A stretch of DNA of 64,000 nt from Megalobrama amblycephala. Its lineage: Eukaryota; Chordata; Actinopteri; Cypriniformes; Xenocyprididae. The stretch lies in NCBI RefSeq assembly GCF_018812025.1, contig NC_063054.1:38804396-38868395 (forward strand). Reading direction: 5' to 3'. Below the pieces are notes generated by a model. The model saw only the letters and a list, made by a program, of their open reading frames with translations, searched no databases and was not told the origin of the DNA. How positions within the stretch are numbered: position 1 is the first letter of the stretch; each line of letters begins with the position of its first letter. The translations under genes and the position numbers were made by a program. Below are positions 11,508-22,848 of this stretch, piece after piece.

Positions 11508-13535
11508 ATGGCAGGAAGTTGGTGTGTTGTTCAGTCTTTAGCACTTTGTGTGTGGTTTTGTGCTTTCTGTCATGCTGTTCCACAGTTGAGTAATCTGCCC
11601 CAGAATCCTCAAGCTTTGATGTTCCAGCAAACTGACCAGCGGTTTCAAGTGCCAGCTCAACAACAAGCTAGTCAACAGTTTCCTCAGCGGTTTCAACAAG
11701 CAGCTCAAGCTAGTCAACAGCAAGCTAGCCAGCGGTTTCAACAATCAGCTCAAGCTAGTCAACTGTCTCAACCAGTTCAACAAGCTAGTCCGCAAACTAG
11801 CCAACGGTTTCAACAACCAGCTCAACAAGTTAGTCAACAGCAAGCTAGTCAGTTTCAACAGGCAGCTCAACAACAAGCTAGTCCACAGTTTTCTCAGCAG
11901 TTTCAGCCTAAGCAGCCAGTGGCACAGGCAGAGCCCCTTGACAAATGTGCTGTAGCTGATTATGAGCAGATCCAATGTGGACCACCTGGTATCAGTGGTG
12001 CTGAGTGTGAAGCTATCAACTGCTGCTTCAACGGACAGCAGTGTTATTATGGGAAGGCAGGTAAGAGTGAGTCAATGTAAAGGTGTTCATGTTAAACTGA
12101 TCCTCAGCATTAACCTGCTCTTGTTCCTTGTTCCAGTGACTGTCCAGTGTATAAGAGATGGTCAGTTTGTGGTAGTGGTGGCTAGAGATGTTACTCTGCC
12201 TCGATTGAGCCTGGATTCAGTCAGTCTCCTGGGTGGAAATGATCCACCTTGCAGTCCTGTGGGATCCACACCTTCCTTTGCTATATACCAGTTCCCTGTC
12301 ACTGCTTGTGGCACAAGCATGATGGTGAGTAGCTGCTTGTGGTTTTGATCTGCATGGCTTAAAATAGACTGGATGCCAATAGTGTTACTGTTTGCAGGAG
12401 GACAGTGGATATGTGGTGTATGAAAACAGGATGATCTCCTCGTATGAAGTGGGGATCGGACCACTTGGTTCCATCACAAGGGATAGTCATTTTGAGTAAG
12501 TGATGTGTGCTTCTGCATATTTCTTAATCCATGAAAAATGCTACAAGCTCACTGTTTTGTTGTCCAGGCTTCTCTTCCAGTGTAGGTACTCTGGTACTTC
12601 TGTGGAAGCTCTGGTTGTGGAGGTCAACACGGTTCCTCCACCTCCACCAGTAGCTGCTCCTGGACCCCTCAGGGTGGAGCTTAGACTGGCAAATGGTCAA
12701 TGTGTCACCAAAGGCTGTGCAGAAGGTGAGTGTCTGTCCCAAGTATACCTAAAGCGTTTCTGAAACTCCAGGTTGCAGCAGTTTCTGGTTTAATACCAGT
12801 ATTCTTCCTCAGGGGACGAGGCATACACATCCTACTACGGTGATGCTGATTATCCAGTCACAAAAGTCCTGCGGGAGCCTGTGTATGTTGAGGTGCGCAT
12901 TTTGGAGAGGACCGACCCGAACATTGTCCTGATGCTGGGACACTGCTGGGCGACATCAACCCCCAGTCCACTCAGTCTACCCCAGTGGGACCTTCTGGTT
13001 GATGGGTGAGTAGATGGATAAAGACTGCCATTAGTGTGCTGTAAGGCACTTATGATTTCCTCTTTGCTTTTCAGATGCCCTTACCAGGATGACCGTTACC
13101 TGACCACATTGGTTCCAGTGGCTGGATCATCTGGTCTTCAGTTCCCAACCCACTACAAGCGCTTTGTTGTGAAGATGTTCACATTTGTGGATCCATCATC
13201 ACTGGCTCCTCTGCAGGAAACCGTATGCTCTGCAGTCATCTTCAACCCTTAACCGTCCTCTTTACAGTGAATTCTATGTCTTAACCCTTTCCCCCTCTGT
13301 TAGATCTTCATCCACTGCAGTACAGTGGTGTGCCATCCCTCTTCTGGCTCCTGTGAGCAAAGCTGCGCTAGGAAACGTGAGTGACTGCTGTAAATGGACT
13401 TCAGGAACTGAGAAATTATTCTCTAAAATGCCTCATGCTTCTACTGTTTCTCCTACAGGAAGAGACGCACACATCAAGACCACCCCTAATGGGCAAACTC
13501 TGGTTTCTAGTGGACAAGTTAACCTGGTCATGTGA
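11508..13535 (+). CDS. zp2-like: Zona pellucida egg-coat protein, copy 3
   Basis: Intact paralogue of copy 1. Exons: 11508-12060, 12137-12324, 12398-12495, 12568-12725, 12813-13005, 13075-13222, 13304-13376 and 13459-13535, giving 495 residues. Signal peptide 1-23, glutamine repeat about 25-140 (shortest of the array), trefoil about 146-184, ZP module to the end. Exon 7 ends AAAC rather than AAAA before its donor, so the exon 7/8 junction codon encodes arginine, and the protein ends SGQVNLVM. Exons 2-8 match copy 1 in length base for base. The promoter block is shared, and the poly(A) signal is at 13549. A LINE fragment begins about 330 bases downstream. No disabling change found. Confidence 0.93.
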
Positions 13536-13869
13536 CTCTAGTGGCTTTAATAAACTGCATGAAATGCATTGTCTCTGACTTTAACTGAACTCAGATCTTT
13601 CATGACTTCTCAATTTTATGGGGCCTCTTAAGCAAGGTCCTATATTCTGACTGAGGTGCTTTACTTAAACAAGCCAAGCTTCTGCCTAAGCTGTCTAATT
13701 GAACTCTGCCAAGCTCAAGTTGCTAACCTGGGCCCCTGTTTCATATGGTATCAAATTAAGGGATATTAAAGTGTAAGATCACTTTGGCCATTTACTATTT
13801 GAATGCTCCAAGTCATTGACAATGTATCTGGAATGCAATTAGTATCACCCTGCATCAGTTCTGTTCTCT

Positions 13870-15222
13870 GTTCACCCTGTTGTCTATATACTTGATCTCA
13901 GCTCTGCATTCGACACCGTCTCCCATGAATTCCTTGTTTCTCGTCTCTCTGATTTGGGTATTTCTGGTTCTGCTCTCACTTGGTTTTCTTCCTATCTTTC
14001 TGACAGACAATTTTACATCTCAGTTAAGGATTTTCGATCACCAACTGTCCCCCCTGAAGAGAGGTGTTCCCCAGGGATCTGTTCTCGGGCCTTTATTCAT
14101 AATTTACATCATACCACTTGGTCAGATTCTACAACGTCATGGTCTCAACTATCATTTTTACCCTGACATTTAATTATACTCTGTCTGCACACTGACTCTA
14201 CCTCCCCAAATAGACAATCTCTGTTTAAAGAAGAAAAAAAAAAAAAATGGCTTAATTCAAATTTTCTAAAACTCAACATGGACAAAACTGAGATTATTTT
14301 CATTGGAACTCCCTCACTTACCTCCAACATCTCTACCAATCTCACCTGTGAAATTGCTGGTTCTCACATCAAAACATCCAATACTGTTAATTTAGGTGTA
14401 ATCATTGACTCCACCCTTTCCTTTCAGTCTCATATTTCCTCTGTAACCAAATCTGCATTCTTTCACCTACGTCGCATTGCCCAATTCTGCCCCTTCATCA
14501 GTACCAAAGACGCCGAAACTGTCATCCATGCATTTGTCTCATCACGCCTTGATTACTGTAATGCTCTTTTCATTGGTCTACCGTCCAGCTCCATTTCCAG
14601 ATTACGATACATTCAAAACTCTGCTGCCAGAATACTCACCCATACCAAGCGCTCTGCTCACATCACCCCAATTTTGTATGATCTCCACTAGCTACCAGTT
14701 GCATCCCGTATTAAATTCAAAATTCTCCTGCTCACTTTTAAATCTCTGCATGGCTTGGCTCCCCCTTACCTCTGTAATATGCTCGTCCCCTACAATCCGA
14801 CTCGCTCACTACGTTCCTCCGACTCTGGCCTTCTCATTGTCCCTTGGTATCGCCTCTCTTCAATGGGGGGCAGATCATTCAGTGTTATTGCACCCAAACT
14901 CTGGAATTCTCTCCCTTGCTCACTCTGTTGTGTAAATAGTATCTCTGAATTCAAATCATTACTCAAAACTCACCTGTTTTCTGAATGTTATACCTCTTGA
15001 TTTGTTTTATTGTTTGCACTGCATTATTACTAATATCTCTCTGTATGTTATGTCTCTTAAGTCCTGTTTGGTAATTTTGTACTTGACTCCTTTTTCTGTA
15101 TACTTCCATGTTCATTATTGTTTTTCTCATTGTCTAATTGTATTATCTCTTCCTTGTTATGTATACTGTAAAGCGCCCTTGAGCTCTGGAAAGGCGCTAT
15201 ATAAATAAAACATTATTATTAT
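13870..15222 (+). mobile_element. L2-type LINE fragment, 5' truncated and frameshifted
   Basis: The RT palm is present but scattered over three frames: SSAFDTVSHEFLV-like near 13890-13940, then [12 protein letters not shown] at about 14060-14090, then NSAARILTHTKRSAHITPIL in 14278-14691. An in-frame TAG follows at 14689-14691. The C-terminal part (GGRSFSVIAPKLWNSLP, FKSLLKTHLFSECY) continues to 15000. The 3' end at about 15170-15222 has GGCGCTATATAAATAAA followed by ATT repeats. The catalytic YADD box appears altered (YHFYPDI). It belongs to a different L2 subfamily from the copy 2 element and is older. Confidence 0.82.
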
Positions 15223-16525
15223 CAGGTGTCATAACTTAATGAAGGACAGGACTTTGTCAGACTAGTCCCAGTAGTGTTTATTGAATGGTAGACTGGCACT
15301 TCAATCTCTTAATTGGTGTAATTCGCCTGGTTGCACGCCTGAGAGCATTGCATATGTGGCCATGTAAGAACAGCCCTTTTGACATTAAATGTGAACTGAA
15401 CACTCTTAAAGAGTGGATTTTCATGTGACTAGTTACTTGGTCTTAAAAGTTGTCCTTTGTTCAAACATAGTTTAGAACATGCAAGCATTTCTTACCCACT
15501 TGAGACAAAAGTGATGGCAGTGGGTAAAATAATTCCCTAATCTCTTTAGATGAACAGGAAACTTTGAATCTTTCTCTGACAAGATGCATAATACAATAAG
15601 TGTACATATTTTAATAAATTTGAGGTATGTTAATACCTCCATAGGAGAAGCTGCTCAGTGCAGGACAAATGGGTGGAGCTTATGTCTAGCTAGACCTCCA
15701 GCGAGGAGCACCGAATGTAATTTGGGTCTAATGGGTGGAGCTAGAATATCCAACCTAACTCAATTCTATCCCTCCACCCCACTGGACCTCTAGAGAGGAG
15801 GAGCTGGATGCTATTTGACTCTGCAGTGAGTACCACTTGTGTTATAAGGTGGCTCAGTGGGTATCGCTATCTCATTACAGTAAGGAGGTCCCTGGTTCGA
15901 GCCCTGTTTAAGCCAGAAGTCCTTTCTGCGAGCATGTTCTCCTTGTGTCAGCGTGGGTTTCACACACAGTCCAAAGACATGCTGGTTAAGTGTATTAGAT
16001 ATGCAAAAAATCCTCTGTAGGATTGCATGAGTGTGAATGTGTCCCAGCACTCTCAGTGCTGGGTTGTGTCAGGAAGGGCATCCGGTTTAAAACCTGTGCC
16101 AAAATCAAAATGTGTATGTGAAGAGGACCCTGTGGAATAACTCTAGGAAGATGGAAGAATGTTATGACCTTATAATTGCAGGGCTAGCCTGCACCCTGCT
16201 ACATAAAATATTGGGTTATACTGAGGAATCTTGAACTTGCAGTGTGTGAAGGATATTAAAAGACATTATGTAAATAACTATTTTTTTAATACAAAATTTA
16301 AGAATACAACAGCTATGGTTGAGTCAGGCTTACAATATCATTGTAACATTATCCTTCATGTTTAACTCTTGAATCAGTCTGAAGTTACAGGCCTCTTGCC
16401 ATGAGAACTCCAATAAGTGTTTAAAAGAAAAAACAATCCAGAATTGCCAAAATATCAACTATTATATTCAGTTAATGAAGGATAAAATAAAGGCTGAATT
16501 AGGAATGGCAGAAATAGTACTAGTA
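15223..16525. other. Remaining spacer between zp copies 3 and 4
   Basis: No gene seen. A tRNA-like repeat lies at about 15835-16160. From about 16200 to 16500 the sequence is the duplicated zp spacer (compare 10965-11250), ending at the target site of the hAT-like element. Confidence 0.55.
15835..16160 (+). repeat. tRNA-like dispersed repeat (SINE-like)
   Basis: An A-box-like TGGCTCAGTGGG near 15849 and a B-box-like GGTTCGAGCCC near 15894 are spaced as in a tRNA promoter. They are followed by GCATGTTCTCCTTGTGTCAGCGTGGGTT-style sequence and AGGAAGGGCATCCGG, which recur in a very common fish repeat. It cannot fold as a working tRNA. Whether it is a true SINE or a DNA element that captured a tRNA-like part is open. 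Confidence 0.55.
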
Positions 16526-17669
16526 CAGTGGTTCCCAACCACATTCCTGGAGCCCCATCAACACTGCACAATTTGCATGTCTCCTTTGTCTGACACACCC
16601 TTTTCAGGTCTTGGAGCAGGAGTGGGCAAACTCGTTCCTGCACAGCCACTGCCCTACAGAGTTTAGCTCCAACCCTGATAAAACTCACCTGCCTGTAGCC
16701 TTCTAGTAATCCTGAAAGGATTGATTAGCTGGTTCAGGTGGAGCTAAACTTTGCAGGGCAGTGGCCATCCAGGACCGAGTTTGCATTCTTCTTCAAATTT
16801 TAGACACGCACTAGCGAACTTCCCTAAGTACTTCCCCTTGGGGAATCCCTGTCACCATTTTGAAGTGCATTCCACTTCGTGAAGTGGATGAAGGAAGTTT
16901 ATTGTACCTGCGTTCTGTTCAGAAGGGCTCATCCCTATGCCCTAATCCCTTCAAAGGGTTTACCCTCTGAAGTGAGAGCTTTGAAGGGATGAAGGGTGTA
17001 GGGGTAAAAAAAAAATTCTGGAATGCACTTCTGCGTCATCTTAATGAAACAATCAAGGAGCCGCCTTCGTCGCACATTTTGTACGCTGGTTGACTCCCAA
17101 AAACCATGCTCTGAATGATGGGTAGATTGTGCAAGCTGCACCTTTTGATTAATGTTAGTTTATTCATTTATTTCTGGTTTATCGCACTATTGTATTTATG
17201 TATGAATGGACTAATATAGGCAGCTGTAAAGTATGCACAATGTTGTTTTGACAAATAATAATGTAGCAAATCTAACTTGTATAAATATTATAGTATAGAA
17301 AAATACTATACATTTATTTATAGGTAAAATTGAACTCCAAACCTCTTGTACCTATTCTGTGATGCCAAACAACTTCCCTGTGCAAAAGATCATGGGGGCC
17401 TGAAGTGTGCATCAGTTGTACCCTTCGAAATCCTTCATTCCGAAGGGCTTTTTGAAGTGGCCAGTTTTGAGCACTTCTATTTAGAACAACCCTTCAGTGT
17501 GGCGGCCATGATTGTTTTCACTCCGATATATCGCCCTTTGGAGGGCGATATATCCCGTTTGGAATGCACTGATAGACAGACCCTTGTCCCCTTGATTTTG
17601 ACAGAGGGAGCAAGTCTACTCTGATGTAAAATTTGAGCAGCTCTCCAGAAACATAGTTGGGAACCCCTG
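16526..17669. mobile_element. hAT-like non-autonomous DNA transposon
   Basis: Inverted ends CAGTGGTTCCCAACC (left) and, read from the right, CAGGGGTTCCCAACT. The flanks are a perfect 8-base duplication TACTAGTA at 16518-16525 and 17670-17677, the hAT signature. The unfilled target TACTAGTA is preserved at 4741-4748 before zp copy 2. No transposase frame. Internal segments (GAGTTTAGCTCCAACCCT versus AGGTGGAGCTAAACTTTGC) form a further hairpin, and 16925-17560 may be a second element nested inside. Confidence 0.87.
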
Positions 17670-17916
17670 TACTAGTATACAATTCTGAATTCAGCTCAAT
17701 GTGCGCTTTTATGTTTGTTCAATAAGGGTGGGAAAAAAACACAATTGAATCTTAAGAACCAATAGAATCATTCAGTTTCATAAACTCCCACTCATAGAAG
17801 TCTGGAGAATCATAACAGTTAATGAAGTGGGAGGGATTATTGTTAATTAGCCAAAATCTGTAGAGTAGAAAAAGGCCAAAGGGCAGCATCTCAACAGTGT
17901 GACTAGCTGTTGAACA

Positions 17917-20012
17917 ATGGCAGGAAGTTGGTGTGTTGTTCAGTCTTTAGCACTTTGTGTGTGGTTTTGTGCTTTCTGTCATGCTGTTCCACAGTTGAGT
18001 AATCTGCCCCAGAATCCTCAAGCTCTGATGTTCCAGCAAACTGACCAGCGGTTTCAACAGCCAGCTCAACAACAAGCTAGTCAGCAGTTTCCTCAGCGGT
18101 TTCACAAACCAGCTCAAGCTAGTCAGCAGTTTCAACAGCCAGCTCAACAACAAGCTAGTCAGCGGTTTCACAAACCAGCTCAAGCTAGTCAGCAGTTTCA
18201 ACAGGCAGTTCAACAAGCTAGTCAACAGCAAGCTAGTCAACAGCAAGCTAGCCAACGGTTTCAACAACCAGCTCAAGCTAGTCAACAGGCAGTTCAACAA
18301 GCTAGTCAACAGCAAGCTAGCCAACGGTTTCAACAACCAGCTCAAGCTAGTCAGCAGTTTCAACAGACAGCTCAACAAGCTAGTCAACAGTTTTCTCAGC
18401 AGTTTCAGCCTAAGCAGCCAGTGGCGCAGGCAGAGCCCCTTGACAAATGTGCTGTAGCTGATTATGAGCAGATCCAATGTGGACCACCTGGTATCAGTGG
18501 TGCTGAGTGTGAAGCTATCAACTGCTGCTTTAACGGACAGCAGTGTTATTATGGGAAGGCAGGTAAGAGTGAGTCAATGTAAAGGTGTTCATGTTAAACT
18601 GATCCTCAGCGTTAACCTGCTCTTGTTCCTTGTTCCAGTGACTGTCCAGTGTATAAGAGATGGTCAGTTTGTGGTAGTGGTGGCTAGAGATGTTACTTTG
18701 CCTCGATTAAGCCTGGATTCAGTCCGTCTCCTTGGTGGAAACGATCCACCTTGCAGTCCTGTGGGATCCACACCTTCCTTTGCTATATACCAGTTCCCTG
18801 TCACTGCTTGTGGCACGAGCATGATTGTGAGTAGCTGCTTCAGTTTTGTGGCTTAAAATGGACTGGATGCCAATAGTGACTGTTTGCAGGAGGACAGTGG
18901 ATACGTGGTGTATGAAAACAGGATGACCTCCTCGTATGAAGTGGGGATCGGACCACTTGGTTCCATCACACGGGACAGTCATTTTGAGTAAGTGATGTGT
19001 GCTTCAGCATATTTCTTAATCCATGAAAAATGCTACAAGCTTACTGTTTGTCCAGGCTTCTCTTCCAGTGTAGGTACTCTGGTACTTCTGTGGAAGCTCT
19101 GGTTGTGGAGGTCAACACCATTCCTCCACCTCCACCAGTAGCTGCTCCTGGACCCCTAAGGGTGGAGCTTAGACTGGCAAATGGTCAGTGTGTCACCAAA
19201 GGCTGTGCAGAAGGTGAGTGTCTGTCCCAAGTATGCCTAAACCCTTTCTGAAACTCCAGGTTGCAGCAGTTTCTGGTTTAACACCAGTATTCTTCCTCAG
19301 GGGACGAGGCGTACGCATCCTACTACAGTGATGCTGATTATCCAGTCACAAAAGTCCTGCGGGAGCCTGTGTTTGTTGAGGTGCGCATTTTGGAGAGGAC
19401 CGACCCCAACATTGTCCTGATGCTGGGACACTGCTGGGCGACATCAACCCCCAGTCCACTCAGTCTACCCCAGTGGGACCTTCTGGTTGATGGGTGAGTA
19501 ATGCCAGTCTTTATCCATCTAGTGTGCTGTAAGGCACTTCTGACTGACTCTTTGCTTTTCAGATGCCCTTACCAGGATGACCGTTACCTGACCACGTTGG
19601 TTCCAGTGGCTGGATCATCTGGTCTTCAGTTCCCAACCCACTACAAGCGTTTTGTTGTGAAGATGTTCACATTTGTGGATCCATCATCACTGGCTCCTCT
19701 GCAGGAAACCGTATGCTACCCAGTGTTAGTTTTTTAACTCCGGCTCTTGGTTTGTTCCCTAATGCCAGCTTTGGTTCTCTTAGGTCTTCATCCATTGCAG
19801 CACAGAGGTGTGCCATCCCTCTTCTGGCTCTTGTCAGCAAAGTTGCTCCAGGCAAAGTCAGTGCTTCCTGTTACTGAAATGACTTAATTTATGGGATTTA
19901 TAGTTGTGATGTTTAATCCTTCTAACCCTTTTTAGGAAGGGATCTTCACATGAAGACCACCACTACTGGGCAAACCGTGGTTTCTAGTGGAGAAGTGAGA
20001 CTGGTTCTATGA
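17917..20012 (+). CDS. zp2-like: Zona pellucida egg-coat protein, copy 4
   Basis: Exons: 17917-18562, 18639-18826, 18890-18987, 19056-19213, 19301-19493, 19563-19710, 19784-19856 and 19936-20012, giving 526 residues. Signal peptide 1-23, glutamine repeat about 25-170, trefoil about 177-215, ZP module to the C terminus. Exon 2 ends ATG ATT where the other copies have ATG ATG. Exons 1-6 are almost identical to copies 1 and 3, but intron 6, exon 7, intron 7, exon 8 and the 3' flank are clearly different. Exon 7 starts VFIHCSTEVCHPS rather than IFIHCSTAVCHPS, the donor is GTCAGT, and the protein ends SGEVRLVL. This looks like the original 3' end of the array, with the rest homogenised by conversion or unequal exchange. 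Poly(A) signal at 20021. Confidence 0.93.
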
Positions 20013-20276
20013 ATGTTTTCAATAAACGATACAACACCTTGAACTTTTGTCTGACCACATTTTGTGCAACACTACCAACCTGAAATTGGGGGTTCAAGTG
20101 CTGAAATTGTAATCCTTTTCTAACTGTTAATTTCCAAGGATCAGCATTCTTAAAGTGATCAGGCTGACCAAACCGTAAGTCATAGAGACTTTGAGGGCTG
20201 GTGGTACTCGCACATCCACAAAAGCAACAGTAAGGCTCACCAATTGCCCTGGTGGAGGTGCTACAACAGTGAAGGG

Positions 20277-20483
20277 TATAAATCATTCTTGACTCTTAAA
20301 CATTAGGTATAGGTTCGAGTGTCTTATCGTTGGAATCCTTTGCTCAAGATGGACAAAATGCATGTCTTGGCTTTGCTTGTGGCATGCATCTTTGCTCAGC
20401 AAATGAAGGCATTCTCTTGTGAACTAGTCCTAGGTTTTCGGCCTGACCTGAATCAAACCAATGCAAGGTTTTATGGAGCCTGA
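20277..20483 (+). other. TATA box and short signal-peptide-like reading frame
   Basis: TATAAAT at 20277-20283 precedes an ATG at 20349 by about 70 bases. The frame (20349-20483, 44 codons) begins MDKMHVLALLVACIFAQQ, a plausible secretion signal. It then reads FSCELVLGFRPDLNQ and stops. GCAAG followed by GTTTTA near 20463 could be a splice donor. I found no continuing exon before the LINE tail at 20,900. It may be the first exon of a lost secreted-protein gene, or chance. Confidence 0.3.
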
Positions 20484-21612
20484 TTGTCAATTATAAAGTT
20501 GATTCATGGTCCCTAAGGGCCACTGAAATGGTCAGTGTATGGCGCTGCTCTTACTAAAATGGATATCTCATTCTGTTCACAAGTTATTTCCACTGACTTC
20601 AGCACACCAATGTGAGACCTTATTCCATGGTCATGTGGAAAGATGTGGCAACTGGCCACTTGGTGGTAGTATAACTGAAAATATGAAAATGGCTATAACT
20701 ACTACACCATTAGTCTGACTTGAAAATTGGCATGTGGTGTCTTTGTCCAAGGTGCCATGATTGTCTGAGGACATTGATTTATCTCCTCCATGGCCACCAT
20801 CAGCCAGTGAATTGAGCAGCTATCAGACAAGGTTAGGAATGAAACTCACTGGACCTGTTTGACTCATGAACCTAGATGCTTCAGAAATTCAAACTTTTTT
20901 TTTTTTTTTTTTTTAAATCTGTAGAGGATTGTATCATGCTTTCATTCAGAGAAACTGCACTGCCACTGTTTATTGTCCATCAAATCATTGGAGTTTGGGT
21001 TCCTTGCCGCTGTCACCTTTGGCTTGCTTAATTGGGGACACTTGACATTTGGCTTGACATTTGATATTCAACAGTGCTTTTGATCTCCCTGCACTGACAC
21101 TATTCTTTAAGAGCTGCTGTGCAGCCAAAATTATGTACCAGTTATCAATGTAAAGCTGCTTTGACAATCTACATTGTAAAAAGTGCTATATAAATAAAGG
21201 TGACTTGACTATTGAATAGAGGGCAGGGTTTTATTTTAGCGCTCATAGCAGACTAACGGTCGGAGGGGAGTGATTTACGCGTTTTCAACCCAAACTGACG
21301 TCATCAGAGAAGGAACGCCATTCCAGACTGGAAGTAACTTTTCAGATTTTGATCAAAGATTACTGCAACAAACAATTTTTTTCAGTGTTTTTACTTGCAT
21401 GTATTAATTGTTTAGCACAAGATTAGTAATATGCACTAACAAAGTAAATAGGGTTTGATTTCATGCCAACTTTAAAGTGCTTGAACCCCCGATAATTGCT
21501 GTTTGAGGATATATTTGGTGTTTTATTTAGCATGTCAAAGACAGCTAATCTCCAGACTGCTACAAATCTATTTTCCATCATTGAGGCACACTGTCTTGGT
21601 TCTCAAAGAGAC
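20484..21612. other. Spacer with L2 3' tail
   Basis: No gene recognised. About 20960-21212 is the 3' end of an L2 LINE in + orientation (AAGCTGCTTTGACAATC, then GCTATATAAATAAAGG and TGACTTGACT). A T run lies at about 20897-20915. The rest is unassigned. Confidence 0.6.
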
Positions 21613-21616
21613 TTAA

Positions 21617-22292
21617 AGGTCCCGTTCTTCGTGATCCCATGTTTCAAACTTTAGTTAGTGTGTAATGTTGTTGTTAGAGTATAAATAAAATCTGTAAAAT
21701 TTTAAAGCTCAAAATTCAATGCCAAGCGAGATATTTTATTTAACAGAAGTCGCCTACATCGAACGGCCAGTTTGGACTACATCCCTCTACTTCCTTCTTT
21801 AATGACGTCACTAAAACAGTTTTTTGACTAACCTCCGCCCACAGGAATACACAAGAGTTGCGTTTGTAGAGTGTGTTTGTCGCCATGTCGTCGAAACGCT
21901 GTTATTTTCATCCCGCAGTCCAATCACCGGGTCTGATTCCAGCTCAAATTGATAGGGTAAAATTAAAGACATGTTTACAATAACACTGAGCGCGTGCATC
22001 TCCACGTTATGGTAAGAGGCGTGACCTTTCCGGGCAAGATGCGCTAAACTGCTGTCGAATCACAACACAGGAACCGCTGGCACAATCAGAACTCGTTACG
22101 TATTTCTGAAGGAGGGACTTCATAGAACAAGGAAGTCATCAGCCCGTTTTTATGATAGTGGAAACAGCGGTATACAGATAAGTAAATTATGTGAAAAATA
22201 CTGTGTTTTTTTACACGCGAAACATGAACACATGTTATATTGCACACTATAAACACAATCAAAGCTTCAAAAAACCACGAAAAACGGGACCT
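21617..22292. mobile_element. TTAA-flanked inverted-repeat element (non-autonomous)
   Basis: Ends read AGGTCCCGTT on the left and AACGGGACCT on the right, each next to TTAA (21613-21616 and 22293-22296). The TTAA target and inverted ends suggest mobilisation by a piggyBac- or Kolobok-type transposase. No coding capacity seen. Confidence 0.78.
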
Positions 22293-22848
22293 TTAATTGT
22301 AAAGAATCTCTCAGTACCCTTATGCAATTTTTATAAGCTTTTCTTGCATGTGCTCCTGATTTGACAATGCAGTACAGTAGAATTTGGGATGGATGGGCTG
22401 TCACTCTGAAAAGAAAAATCCCTTACTAAGGGAAGGTGGATCATTAAGCACCTATCAATCATATTAGTTAAAAAAAAAAAAAAAAAAAAAAAACAGCCAA
22501 TGCAGCTTTTCTTATGCCTCCCTCTGATGACCCAATTATGCATCATTACTCGTGCTGTGGGCCACCAGAGGGGACATGCATAGAGTGCATGACTCACACC
22601 AAACAAAGAACATTGAAACTATTACCAAAAAGGAAAAGTTCGTTTGTGATTTTTTTTTTACACCTGTATATTATCTTAAGGAGTTACTTGTTTGTAACGG
22701 CATTTAATAAAACGTCTGTTCAGTGGATGATCAATTAAAATGCAGTGGACTCCAGAGGCAGCTCGTGCGTGCAGCGGGTGGACGTAGCGCGCGTGGCGGT
22801 GTTCTGATGCGCGCGCAGCGGCTCCGGCTCACTCTCCGCCCGCTAGAC
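22293..22848 (+). promoter_or_regulatory. Presumed pgf promoter and 5' UTR region
   Basis: An A run at about 22469-22492 is followed by unassigned sequence. From about 22745 the DNA becomes GC- and CpG-rich (GTGCGTGCAGCGGGTG, GCGCGCGCAGCGG), as expected for the pgf 5' UTR. No clear TATA box. The frame upstream of the chosen start is open and contains in-frame ATGs at 22723 and 22807. Confidence 0.45.

Noticed and set aside
15849..15905. Possible tRNA gene (A-box and B-box-like words)
   Set aside because: No cloverleaf or anticodon stem can be formed, and the flanks match a dispersed repeat.
19984..20286. Minus-strand 100-codon frame after zp copy 4
   Set aside because: It overlaps zp exon 8, has no recognised domain, and has no supporting splice or promoter signals.
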